In this document: positions 23,655-35,400 of the stretch, one piece after another | Position numbering within the stretch: position 1 is the first letter of the stretch | How the letters are laid out: each line of letters begins with the position of its first letter | Source of the DNA: Melitaea cinxia | Lineage: Eukaryota; Arthropoda; Insecta; Lepidoptera; Nymphalidae | DNA: 64,000 bases | NCBI RefSeq assembly: GCF_905220565.1 | Contig: NC_059403.1 | Span: 1,736,001 to 1,800,000 of the forward strand | Direction: 5' to 3' | Position numbers and translations under genes: made by a program | The notes under the pieces: model-generated | What the model saw: the letters and a program-made list of their open reading frames with translations, nothing else | Databases searched by the model: none | What the model was told of the DNA's origin: nothing

Positions 23655-23820
23655 CCGGTTGTTATCATGTACACCTGATAGCGATTGTTACTCGTAGTAG
23701 GGAATATATCCTCCAATCCACATTGAAGCAACGTGGTGGATTAAGCTCTGATCCGTCTTCTACATGGGGAAAGAGGCCTACGCCCATCAATGGGACATTA
23801 CAGGCTGAAGCGTATGAAAA
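23655..23820 (+). repeat. LINE 3'-end fragment (GAGCAGCGTGGTGGATTAAG family)
   Basis: It carries ACACCTGATAGCG, AACGTGGTGGATTAAGCTCT and AAGAGGCCTACGCCC as in the fuller copy at 48290-48530, and ends in an A-rich tail. Confidence 0.6.
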
Positions 23821-23997
23821 AAAAAAATTAACCACACAATAGCTTAACAATCGATGTAGGCTAATATTTTATGCACTAATATAATTAAAATTCATTGTTA
23901 TATAATGTAATGAAAATGTCTGAAAACTTAAAATTAATGTAATTATTGAATGAACATAATTATTAACGAAAACGCTTCCCTGATAGAAAGTTATTAC

Positions 23998-24580
23998 CAT
24001 AGCCTATCCTCATACCCTATCCTCAATCCTCTAGAAGCTCTGATCACCTTTATTCACCAACACAACACTGCTTGTAAGCAGTTTTATTCAGCTGTGATCT
24101 TCTAAAGGGTCGAGATACTTCCCCAGGCGGACTGCTCTAGATTTGAGCAAGATATTTCCTCTGTGCCCTACTTGATTTAAGTTATAATTAATACAAACGA
24201 CATAAACGTAGAAAACTAATTTTAAAGTACATTTGTAACGACACGAAAAAAAATGTATCTTTACTATTACAAATCATTCAACTAAAAGAAGTTGAAATCA
24301 ATGTTTTAAGAAATGTAGAAGACGTGTAAATAAATGTATTTTATATCACTAATTTAATATTGCAAAATAAGTACTTATATGGCTTTTTTTATTATTTTTT
24401 TACCTGCTCAGTTTTTTTTTCACTTTATCACAAATGCGCTTATGAGTCCCGCGGTAACATCATCTCTCACCACCATGGGTAGACTGGTAGAGATCTCTTA
24501 CAGAGATAATTTCGCCCTTGCCAACATTCTTTGTAAAAATGACTTGTAATTATGATTTTTTTTAAAAGTGCAATAAAGAA
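23998..24580 (+). repeat. Retroposon debris: two adjacent fragments
   Basis: Bases 23998-24170 match the CAGGAGCTCTGGTCACC repeat of 37268-37540 (AACACAACACTGCTTG, GCTGTGATCTTCT, GATACTTCCCCAG). Bases 24445-24580 look like a LINE 3' end (CTGGTAGAGATCTCTTACAG ... GTGCAATAAAGAAT). Confidence 0.5.
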
Positions 24581-25073
24581 TATATATAAAAAACAGTAAA
24601 AAAAAAACTGAATTGACATGTAATATAGTCAACGACACATAGACCACTACATTACATTAACATTTTTCAAACAAAATATGATTTCTGTATTATTATTATT
24701 TTGTGGTGTACAATAAAAAAAAATGATTTAAGAAAACTGTAATAAACTAATTATGAAACTTCAGAAAAATCTCAACTCAAATTAGAAGATCATGTTAAAT
24801 TTAAAGAAAATTAGACTTATATTTCTTATACTTTTGACTATAACCCTAACATATGAAAATACAATATTCAACTAGACAAAATTTTAGGTTGCATTTTTCT
24901 TAATGAGGCCTTCGAAAAACCTCTAAACTTTTGTGGTATGCAATTTATATTAACACACTGGCTTCATCACATATTAAGGATATGATCTCAAGACCAGGAG
25001 CTACAGTACATAGTAAAAATGTATAATGAAGCAAATATTTCTCCCTTTTTTCAAATTACCTCTTGTTTTATCA

Positions 25074-25200
25074 TAACTCATAGTAGGGAATATACACACC
25101 AACCCGCATTGGAGCAGTGTGGTGGATTAAGCTCTAATCCTTCTCCTATATCGAGAAAGAGGCCTACGCCCAGCTGTGGGATATTAGAGGCTGAAGCGTA
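25074..25200 (+). repeat. LINE 3'-end fragment (GAGCAGCGTGGTGGATTAAG family)
   Basis: It shares CTCATAGTAGGGAATATA, GGTGGATTAAGCTCTAATCC and AAGAGGCCTACGCCCAG with the copy at 48290-48530. Confidence 0.6.
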
Positions 25201-25504
25201 GATGGACATTTCAATGTCCAGTGCAGAACGATTCCTAAATGAATTGAGTGCATGACTCATAGCCTCCACTGGTGAGAGAAAGAATTGTTTATTTTGCACA
25301 AAGAATCACAATTGTGATTCAATAGTAAAACAAGGTTAATTGTTAGTCGGCTGTTTTTTTCAATTTTACGTTTTACCTACTGTAGCATTAAATTAAAAAT
25401 AGTTGAAATGCCAAATCATTCAGATGAATAATTCCTTAGCAATTTTTCTATTACTTTGTTATTATACTCATATTATGTTAAACAGGCTATAATAATTTAT
25501 TCAG

Positions 25505-26130
25505 TCAGTCAATCAGTTCAGCCTATTGCAGTCCACTGCTGGGCATAGGCTTCCCCAAGTTTGCACCAGACGTCTCAGTTTTCCGCAATTCTCATCCAGC
25601 CCACACCGGCAATCTTACATAGATCGTCGGTCCAGCGGGTTGGAGGACATCCCACACTGCGTTTATTATAATTTATTACTTTTAAAAAATATTTTTGTAT
25701 TGGCTGAGGTTTTAAAAGTACATGTACAAATTTTTTTCATCATCAGAGTCATCCATAGAAGTGTGAAATTATGCATGCCCTAAATTTTATACTTAACCTA
25801 ATATTCTTAATTTAATTTGTAAATAAAAATAGTGAACAAAAACAAATAATAAATTCATAATTTTAACAATATAATATGGGGTTTTTTTCATACAACCAGG
25901 TCAGCAAATAACAATATGGCCCACTGATTCTAATCAGTTACCTAGCCTACAAACGCCTCCAACACCAGAAACATTGATTTATAGTGATTGTAAGTGATTG
26001 TACAGGTGATTGTAAGTGATTGTACAAGTGATTTGTAACCCTCTTCAATAACTCTGGCTACCTTTCTTATCACAGGAACACAACACTACTTCTCGAGCCG
26101 CTCCAGACTTTGGTGCCTTGCCTCGACAGT
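25505..26130. repeat. Retroposon fragments
   Basis: Bases 25515-25665 (CAGTCCACTGCTGGGCATAG ... GTCCAGCGGGTTGGAGGACA) resemble the inverted 3' part of a GATGA-tailed LINE. Bases 25916-26130 are a diverged copy of the 37268-37540 repeat with a small internal duplication of GTGATTGTAAGTGATTGTAC. Confidence 0.45.
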
Positions 26131-26868
26131 TTTGTGTTAATTATTTATTTATTTATTTACTGATACACCAACAGCATAACATACTAAACATTACAATATC
26201 ACGTTCATGTACATAGTCCGGTATGCATGCCAGTTACGGGTGCATACATCACTCGCCTTAGAAGACATTAAATAACAGTTTTAGAGTTGCAGCAAATCAT
26301 ATCATAGCAATCATCATAAAAAAAAGAATAGTATAAATATCAAATTAAACATTATATTTATGAGCAGAAATGTGCGGTAAGTTTTTTTTTTTTAGACTTG
26401 TCCCTGAATCATAAAAGATATCAAAATCTTTAATTGACGCAGAAAATCGATTGTACTCAGAACACATCCTTGATAATGGAGAATGTTTAAGAGCATTTGT
26501 TCTACCTACATGTTCAACAAGTAGTAATTATTATATGTTATATTATTATTAGTTATGATATTATTTCTAAATTAGATAGACCTTTCCTAAATATCAGTAA
26601 GCTATAAATCAGGTTAGTTAGAAACTTCTATAAGAGAAAGAGATATTGCGATCCCTTTGACTCTTACTTATACAGGTTCAATTGTAGATAGTTGCATTTA
26701 TAAACTTGTTACTTCACTATTTCATATTTATAACTGAGTAAAACAATATATAATCATATAAGCATACTACACATAATTGCAATAAATAATTATTTTTTTA
26801 AATATCTTGAAGAATGTATTCATAAATAGTGTAACTCCATTTTTTTACACTATATAAGTATTAAACTT

Positions 26869-27090
26869 TTTTTGTATCGCAGGGGAACCCATTTACGAGT
26901 GATATCCAGGACGCCCAGGTAGACAGTCTTAGACCATATGTCGGCCTCAGCACTTGGGGGTGCAATACCAACTAAACCCCTGCGGGAGCCTTCAGCCACT
27001 TTAATTGGAGGGTCCTGGATCTGCAGGCAACAGGATCCCTCCAGCGACAGGTTGGCCTGAGTGAAAAGGCCAGACTCCTCTATAGATATA
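26869..27090. repeat. Interspersed repeat (CGCAGGGGAACCCATTTACG family)
   Basis: TATCGCAGGGGAACCCATTT followed by ACGAGTGATATCCAGGA recurs at 51461-51530. The body is GC-richer than its flanks and has no complete frame. It is probably a fragment of a retrotransposon of unassigned class. Confidence 0.5.
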
Positions 27091-27535
27091 AGCACTAAAC
27101 TAGTTTGGAGAAAATTAGTTGCACTTTATAAAGTTTTGGTTATACATTACAGTATTTAAAGTATTTACAATGATCACCACCTTTTAATAACCGCAAAATC
27201 AATATGTACTCACAAAATTATTTAAGAATTATTTATTAATTTGTAAATTAAATTAACTATATATTACTTTTTACAATATTTATTAGATACGTTGTTTTGT
27301 TTTGATTCATTTATTTTCAAATTACGACACTAAAAACTTCATTCATAACTTCACTAAAATACTTTTTATAAGACGTGTACTATAACTTTTATCAAATGTA
27401 AAACGACAAAACATTCCTACATATAAAAACTCTTAATACAAGCTAGTACGTTATTTGTTACGAACATTGCAATATGCAACTATTTTGATATTGTTGTATA
27501 TTACATGTATACAGCAAGTGTTTTTGTACACTAAC

Positions 27536-27822
27536 CTGTATTTCCAGCAGTAATTCCGTTTTTCGTCGACGTATATCTATTAAAGTCTTTTGCTGCTCAG
27601 GTGTCAGCTCTGAAAACAGTATAGAATGCTAGTTTATACCACACTCAATATATATAACCAGCTACTTTTAACTTGCTTAACTGAGCAATTTCATCGAGGT
27701 CAAAAAGCTATAACGCCTCTTAAGAAATATACACTTTATTTACCCGTATGAGTAAATGGGTCTGCATGGTTACTCGCAGCATTATTTCCTCCAAGAGACA
27801 AATTTTCAAATTCACTTATCAT
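27536..27822 (-). CDS. step: Cytohesin (steppke) N-terminal exons, gene continues off the left edge
   Basis: Exon 1 is 27744-27822 (ATG at 27822; donor CATACGG|GTAAAT, phase 1) and exon 2 is 27536-27609 (acceptor TTTTCAG|AG; donor ATACAG|GTTAGTG, phase 0). Together they give 51 residues ending ELTPEQQKTLIDIRRRKTELLLEIQ. That matches the N-terminal coiled coil of cytohesins (LT..E...L..IRRRK.ELL..IQ), which are Arf guanine-nucleotide exchange factors with Sec7 and PH domains. In flies step acts in membrane traffic, actomyosin control and insulin signalling. The Sec7 and PH exons were not found to the left, so the next intron should exceed 27 kb. The gene is divergent from nonstop, with 1.6 kb between start codons. 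Two alternative first exons are proposed at 20.5-21.2 kb. Confidence 0.82.
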
Positions 27823-28379
27823 TTCTAATATTTACTAAAAAACAGTAAACAAAAGTTTACATCGTTAAAATTGACTGGCAGCCATATTTATTTACTACTA
27901 AAGTACTCCTGTACTCATCATCAGTCAAAGACCAGTCAGCCAGTTAGAGATGCGTTCGAAAACATATATACGTAGTATATAACTTTAAAACTCATATAAC
28001 ACTAAAAGTTATCATATAATTTGGATTTGTGATATCATAATTTTTATTCGTAAAAAAAAATATATTTTTTTTGTAATAATATCAAGCTCAACTTAAAGTA
28101 AAACTATTATTATTCATTAATTAAATACCTAGACCTGCATAGAGTGCCTAGTAGTCATTAAGAAAATAATCATTCTAATTTTTAAATCAGATTGACTACG
28201 GTAATTACAAAATATAAAATACTAACATATATTATATATGTATTTGTTTGGTAATGTGCACATTATTTAAACATATTAATGAATTAATGAAAGTAACAAA
28301 ACCAAATCATTAATTAATTTTAAAATTGTTTTCATAACTTTATCCTTGGAGTTAAAATTTTATATCACATTGTATTTAA
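27823..28379. other. step 5' flank, part of the divergent step/nonstop intergenic region
   Basis: The stretch just upstream of the step ATG (27823-27960) presumably holds the 5' UTR and promoter, but no clear TATA or initiator stands out. The rest is AT-rich. Confidence 0.35.
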
Positions 28380-28660
28380 TCTATACATCTATACTACATA
28401 CTACAAATAAATAAAATTGGAGTTTCTGTTTGTAATATTAAAATAATCGCTTTTTACTAAATGCATATACCAAAATAACATTTTTTACAATCTTTTTCTG
28501 TCTGTTTGTTCCGGCTAATCTTAGTCGCAACAAGCAGGCAGAGTGAATGATTTTGACTGGACTTTCACTGCCAAATAACTGATGTAATAAGTAGTAACTT
28601 AGGCTATCTTTATTTTACAAATATGATTATTTTATACGATGAAGTCGCGAGTACAGCTAG
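28380..28660 (+). mobile_element. Lep1-type Helitron
   Basis: It starts TCTATACATCTATAC (a second possible start at 28388) and contains AAATTGGAGTTTCTG, AATATTAAAATAATCGC and GACTTTCACTGCC. It ends GTACAGCTAG before a host T. It sits in the step/nonstop intergenic region. Confidence 0.75.
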
Positions 28661-29448
28661 TGATTCAATATAAATTAAACTTAAAAAGTATATTTTAGAA
28701 GATAAAAAAATATTCAAAGTACACTAGTTAGTTAGTGGTAATTATAATATAGTTTACATCTACAGAAAGGAGTGAACAATTATGTACAAACATATATTAC
28801 AGATTATTTTTTTCTTAAAACTACCAACATGTTTGAAAATGTACAAAAATAATTATTATGACAATGGAATGGAGCCATCGCTATAAAATTATACCTACTT
28901 ACTCAAATATATTTTATAATAATTTATATATCTTTGTATATTTCTAATTATATATAGTAAACTTTGACTCAATTCTGTGTGAAGAGACCTGTCCAGATAG
29001 AAGTGACATTGTGGTACCTTCTTTACTCAAATACTCTTTGATATAGAGCTAGGATGAAGTATGCTCTTGATCCATCATATAGAGTATAATCTATGCATAT
29101 ACCATAATCTATGGACGCAAGCACTCCCAGGCAGGCTAGCGAAAGTTACATTGTACTTGCGTCTTGCTTGCGAGTCGGGCGAAGCAAACCGTGCGTTAAC
29201 GAGGTGGTAATTAACATCTCGCCTTTGCTCCTGAGAATTTTGTTCTGTGGTTATCTTTTGTACTGAAAAAAAGAACACGCCCGGTATAATTGTATACGGT
29301 TTTTATTTATACTGTTAATTTTTTAAGTTTGACAATAATTGTGTATAATTAGAATCAATACGTGTTTTGCAAATAGTGTTATTTATTTAAGATCAGTAAA
29401 TAAAGCTTACAATTTGCGGAGCCGGTACTATAATTAACAGGCAAAAAA
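28661..29448. promoter_or_regulatory. Presumed nonstop promoter region
   Basis: This is the 790 bp between the Lep1 copy and the nonstop start codon. It holds a GC-richer patch at 29100-29240 containing TCTTGCTTGCGAGTCGGGCG. No specific core-promoter motif can be defended; the role is inferred from position. Confidence 0.35.
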
Positions 29449-32400
29449 ATGAATGACAATGGATGTATACATTTGAGTAATTTTAAAGCTGCGAAAGGAA
29501 CAAATCCGTACAAAATAGTGCACGCTTTTTTTGTGTCATGCACATCCTACGAAGCAAGGAGATACAAGGTAAATGAACTACATTGGAATTCAGTTATCTA
29601 TGAATATAACAATAACAAATGATCAGTTTTAAGCGTTGTTGGTAATCATAACTCCATATCAGCGGTTGTTTAGATTCTTTTGTCAGCTGTTAGTCAGCTG
29701 ATTACTAATCTTTCACCTTATAACAGCTGTTATCTTATTTACTGATTTACTTTTTGCATTAATAAGTTTTGTTTTTGTATTTTTTATTTGTGTTTTCGAT
29801 GTCTATAAAAATAATACTATTAATCATTAAAATAATGTTTTTTCTTGTTTAGGCGACATCATGCTTATGCTTCTCTTGTGGACAGACAGGGCCACGGATG
29901 CATTCATGTCTCCACTGTATTTATTTTGCTTGTTATGGGGGACATGTGCTGGATCATTCCAAGGCTAAAAAACATTTCTTATACGTGGATTTAAGCTATG
30001 GAAACATATACTGTGCGCAGTGTCAAGATTACATCTATGACAGAGAATTCACTGATATTTCTAGAGCACTGCGTATGAAGGAATCTAAGTAAGTATTGGT
30101 TTTTTATATATTAAATGGTGAATTTCAGCCACATTTTACTTTATATTCGATACAAGATTTCCGCCGCGGCTTTGCTGCCATGTACTACACAATTTTGACT
30201 GTTTCGTTTTTTCCCTGTTAAATCCTTTAGTCATAATGTAGCATTCTATCATTCAATCATATTCTTTATCGTTGGATAAATTTATAAGCTACTGGGCCAA
30301 TTACATTTTTGTAATAACAAACAAACAAAAAAATCAAAGTTATCCTCTTTATAACATTGGTATACATAAGATATAAAATTCTTTCTTGTAATAGTTTTTA
30401 TAATTCTAGTTCATAAATAAATCTAAATAAAATTTTATATTTTAAAGGCATTGACTAAATGAAATATTTATTTAGGTCCTTGGGGATCAGTGTGCCATTT
30501 ACCCCATGGCTACCTAACGCCAATGAAGCAATGGCTCTTCGACGGATGAGAAAACGACGCCTAATTAGTCCTCACACTACGATCGGATTGAGAGGTTTAC
30601 AAAACCTTGGATCCACTTGCTTCATGAACTGTATTGTTCAGGTATGTTATTGCCAATAATTTAATCATAAGTAAAAAAATAGTTTATGTTTTTACTTCAA
30701 GCCCTTATATAAAGACTTTTATTAAGAATTTTTAAAATAAAAATTATTGCAATAAATCACACTGTCATAACCGTACTTCTAGTGTTATTTATATAAAATT
30801 ATGTTTGAACTGAATAACTTTTGAGGTTTCTAGTTTTGTTTGTAGCCAACCTTCAGGTTTCAAACTCACTTTCTCACCAGGAGGTTTTCAATTTGACTGT
30901 ACTTTTTTGTGTTTTAGCACATAACTTTTTACTGAGTGTACCAATTTTAATAATTATTTTTTTAAATCGAAAGATGGTGGTTTTTATGTGGTCCTATTTA
31001 CATTTGATCAAGATTTGATGAGTAATTGTTGACTTTTCCCTATTAATGCATATTTAACTTATCGTTTTACCGACTACTATGTCATATAACTTGTCAATGT
31101 AATCAAAGTTAGTTTTATTTCGTTTGCGAGCAAACACAATTATTGTATCATAATGCATCACAAATCTACATGTCACAGTTGTTTTTATTTCATTAATATT
31201 TAAGTAGTAGAGGAGGTCAGTTAATAACTGTAAGTGCAATAAGTATGCAAATGTTATTTGTGTGTGTTCAGAAAAGGGCAGAGTTCTATTATTTCTTTCC
31301 GAAGGTACCGGTCTTAAAGTTTTAAGTTTCTTAAATTGATCTAAAGGTGCACACGTGCACTTATACTGGTCTCTTATGTTCTGTCAAAATGGAATCTCTG
31401 AAAACTGGAACAATGATACAAGTTCTAACTTTTTACCAAAACAGATTTACGACCTATCACACTGTCAAATGAGTACTGAAAGAGTAATTTTAAAATTACT
31501 TTTATTTGGTTATAAGCTCATCCTAGCCATGACACATTCTTTTTAACCGACTTCAAAAAAAGGTGGAGGTTACTCAATTCGACTACATATATATATATAT
31601 ATATTATGTATGTTCGGGGATAACTCCGTCGTTATGAACCGATTTTGATAATTCTTTTTTTTTTGTTGGAAAGGAGATATCCCTAGTTTGGTACCAGGAT
31701 CTGAACTTTTTACTGGGTGTACCGATTTTGATGATTTTTAATTTAATCGAAAGCCGATGTTTATCATGTGGTCACATTTAAATTTAATCGAGATCTGATT
31801 ACAACTTTTGGAGTAATCTTTGATAATGCGTATTTACTTGACTATTTTTTCGTCTACCTACGTTGTATTACTTTTCGATATAATTGAAGGCGGTTTTTCT
31901 TCGTTTGACTGTAAACACACTTATTGCCTTTGCAAACTTCTCTTGAAACCAGAAAAGATCGCTAGCGATGACATGTATAGAATATAATTGTATATTAATT
32001 CATACATATATTACTTCATACATCATTCATATAATACATATATTAATTCGTGTTTTATTTAAATTATGTTAAAATAAACATTAAATTTTAATTTAAAAAT
32101 TATGTTTTTGAAATAAGTAAAATAAAAACTTAATTAAGTAGTAGTGTTTATGAGTCACGACAATGCGATGTTGTTTACGGGTATTCAAACATTGAGACAA
32201 AGATTTTAGATTTTATGTTCAATCTAATCTTTAAAATAATTTTAATATCTTATTTTTTTGTCTAAAATCCTTTTGAATAGTTTATTTGACTGTTGCTCTA
32301 GTTACTTAATTCCGTAGTTGGGAATCTAGTTTTGTCAAAAATATTTTATTTAAAACAAATTTTAGCTGTGTATTACTTTTACTTAACATAAAGTTTTTTT

Positions 32401-35400
32401 TATGCATAAATAAATAAATAAATAATAAATACTTTTATAAAAGACAAGCTGACCCCGCAAACGTTGTTTTGCCATATATGTTATTAACCCCCTTAATCCC
32501 CCTCTCCTTATAGCTTAGCTGTATGAAAAATAGATGTTGGCAGATTCTCAGACCTACCCGATATGCACACAAAATTTCATTAAAAACGGTCCACCCGTTT
32601 CGGAGGAGTATTGTAACTAACATTGGTACACGAGAATTTTATATAAGATTTTTTACTGATTTTTTTGTCCAATCATAATAAAATATAACCTATGACACTG
32701 AATAGTGTAGCTTTCTGTTAGGGAAAGAACTTTCGTGATCGGATCAGTATTTGCAAAGATTACCCCATACAAACAAACAAAGTTAGAAACTCTACCTCTT
32801 TATAATATTAGTATAGATGTAGAATATCTAATAATACTTATCTTAAAGTAACAATTTACTGTTTGTAGAAATTTAATCTGTTATAATCGTAATTATTGAT
32901 ATGAAAATTGAAATACAAAATCAAAATATATTTAATTTTATTTGAGTTACTAAAAGATTTTTTTTTTTTACATTTCCTTACAGACTTTAATACACACGCC
33001 CCTTCTACGCGATTATTTTCTAGGCGAGAAACACAAATGCAAAACTCAAGGATCGGGGAAATGCCTCGTTTGCGAAGTTTCAAAACTATTCCAGGTAGGT
33101 GCGCTATAAATAAATCGCCTCCACGTGAATTATTGATTTCGTGAGGCATCACAAGGCTTGAAATGTGTTCTGAAGTTGCAGCGTTATTGAGAGCACAAAT
33201 CGAATAGTGCAACATCTATGGAAATTGTATATTTTATTGATTAGCGACGTCGGTATAATACCGCGTTCTCAATCATGTTTGCTCTTTCTAGACTTCCGTT
33301 GTTCTTTTATACGTTTTATTAAATACTTTCGTTAATTATAAAGCTATATTTAGATGTTCTTTTTGTTTAAGCATTTATGTTTTCCTTTTATTACAATAAT
33401 AATTAATTATTTTAACTTTGGGTATTATTATTAATTGTACTTTCGTATTTTTAATATACGCTAAATCTCAACGCTAATAACAAATCTGCGTTGTTATTTC
33501 ACTGACAATTCGTAGAAATATCACAAATTAACTTCACTATTAACAAATGTAAATATCATATTGATTGATTAACTAGAATTTTGTGTCATTAACTTGGTAT
33601 CGCTAGTTGTAATAATTAAGTCGTGATAGTACACGTGGGTGTATGCTGTGTGGTTACGGCATCAAAGAATATAGCCACCCCCTCTCTTCCCGTGGGTGTC
33701 GTAAGAGGCGACTAAGGGATAACAAGGTTCCACAACCATCTTGGAACTTAAGAAGCCGACCGATGGCGGGATAACCATCCAACTGCTGGCTTTGAAATAC
33801 ACAGACCGAAGAAGGGCAACAGCGTCTTCGGTGCGACAAAGCCAGCCCTGCGGTCACCAATCCGCCTGCCCAGCGTGGTGACTATAAGCAAAACACATGA
33901 GTCCACGCCATTTTTGGCAAGAGCTTCTGGAGGCCTATGTCCAGTAGTGGACTGCGTAAGGCTGCTGTGAATACACGTGGGTACAACACGTGGTATAATT
34001 TCAAGCATCATAAGATCAATCCTTAGCTAGTAGTATATTTTATAATAATTGTTTGTTATTCTGTTACCCTTTTAGTCACCGTGCATTTTGATGGGTTGCA
34101 TGTATGTAACCTATAACCTGAAAGGCTCTCTAAGCAAACGATAGTAGTGTGTTTGTACCAGTTCTGGCTCACGAGCCAGAACTGGTACAAGCGGTCGGCC
34201 CTCATCGGCTGACGATTGGACGACCGATCCTAAAACAAAGTTTTGGGGTCATCTAAATCGATTGCACGCATCCATTTTGTGCTAACTCTAAAGGTTCGCG
34301 ACTTAGGTTTCTACATTTTCCAACTCCAGTACCCTTAATAACCATGCAATTATCTATTGTCCTCTTATCTATTGTGCCTCGAAAATCGTCGCTATTGTTT
34401 CTCTTACCTATTGTCCTCTTATCTATTGTGCCTCGAAAATCGTCGCTATTGTTTCTCTTACCTATTGTCCTCTTATCTATTGTGCCTCGAAAATCGTCGC
34501 TATTGTTTCTCTTACCTATTGTCCTCTTATCTATTGTGCCTCGAAAATCGTCGCTATTGTTTCTCTTACCTATTGTCCTCTTATCTATTGTGCCTCGAAA
34601 ATCGTCGCTATTGTTTTTCTTACCTATTGTCCTCTTATTTATTATTCCTCGAAAATCGTCGCTATTGTTTCTCGACTTTTGCTGCTCTTATCTCTTACTC
34701 ATTATGCACCCTGATATCAGTGCTATTGTATTATACTACTTTGCTATTCTGAATGTATATATATATAAAAATAAATAAAATTGGAGTGTCTGTTTGTAAT
34801 ATTAAAATAACCGTGTTTTACTAAACTCACGTGTATGTATACTGGGTGCATATACGAATTTTTTTTTATAATTTTTGCCTGTCTGTCTGTTTGTTCTGGC
34901 TATAATCTCTGCTAAGGCTACCTTTATTTTAGACATTTCTTATTTTATAACTCTACGAACTGAACAGTAACAATTTTGTTTAACTCCACGCGGATGAAGT
35001 CGCAGGCACAGTTAGTCATAAATAAAACTCATTCATTCCTTTTTTTTTTAGGATCGGTCGTCCAATCGTCAGCCGATGAGGGCCGACCGCTTGTACAGTT
35101 AGTAGTGTAGTAGTTAGTGTTAGGCTCACGAGCCAGAACTGGTACAAACACACTACTAACGATAAATTTTTAAATTTTGGTATTAAATAACTAACAACCG
35201 CTCTGGTGTTGTGGTGCACAGTAGTAGTCGCTAAAAACACCGACGGTTTGCGAATTCGATGCCCGCTCGGGATAGATATTTGTATTTGTACAAAAATGTC
35301 TTTACGGTTTAGATGTCTGTCCTCGTTGCCTCCCCTCAGTGCCTCGGAGGGGACGTTAAGCCGTTGGTCCCGGTTTTTTATCATAAATATTTGATAGCGA

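Larger units (their letters stand above)
34143..35157. mobile_element. DNA-transposon-like element with palindromic inverted ends
   Basis: The left end AGTAGTGTGTTTGTACCAGT is mirrored by ACTGGTACAAACACACTACT at the right. The homology continues through CGGTCGGCCCTCATCGGCTG to about 34234 on the left and from about 35049 on the right. The flanks share AACGAT (34137-34142, 35158-35163). Just inside the left end is a near-perfect palindrome (arms TTGTACCAGTTCTGGCTC, 2-nt spacer). The interior holds a 54-bp minisatellite and a Lep1 Helitron, and no transposase. The superfamily is unassigned. Confidence 0.7.

Noticed and set aside
34344..34778. 144-codon and 131-codon frames of repeated Leu/Ser-rich peptide
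   Set aside because: Produced by a 54-bp minisatellite whose length is a multiple of three; no start context or domain.
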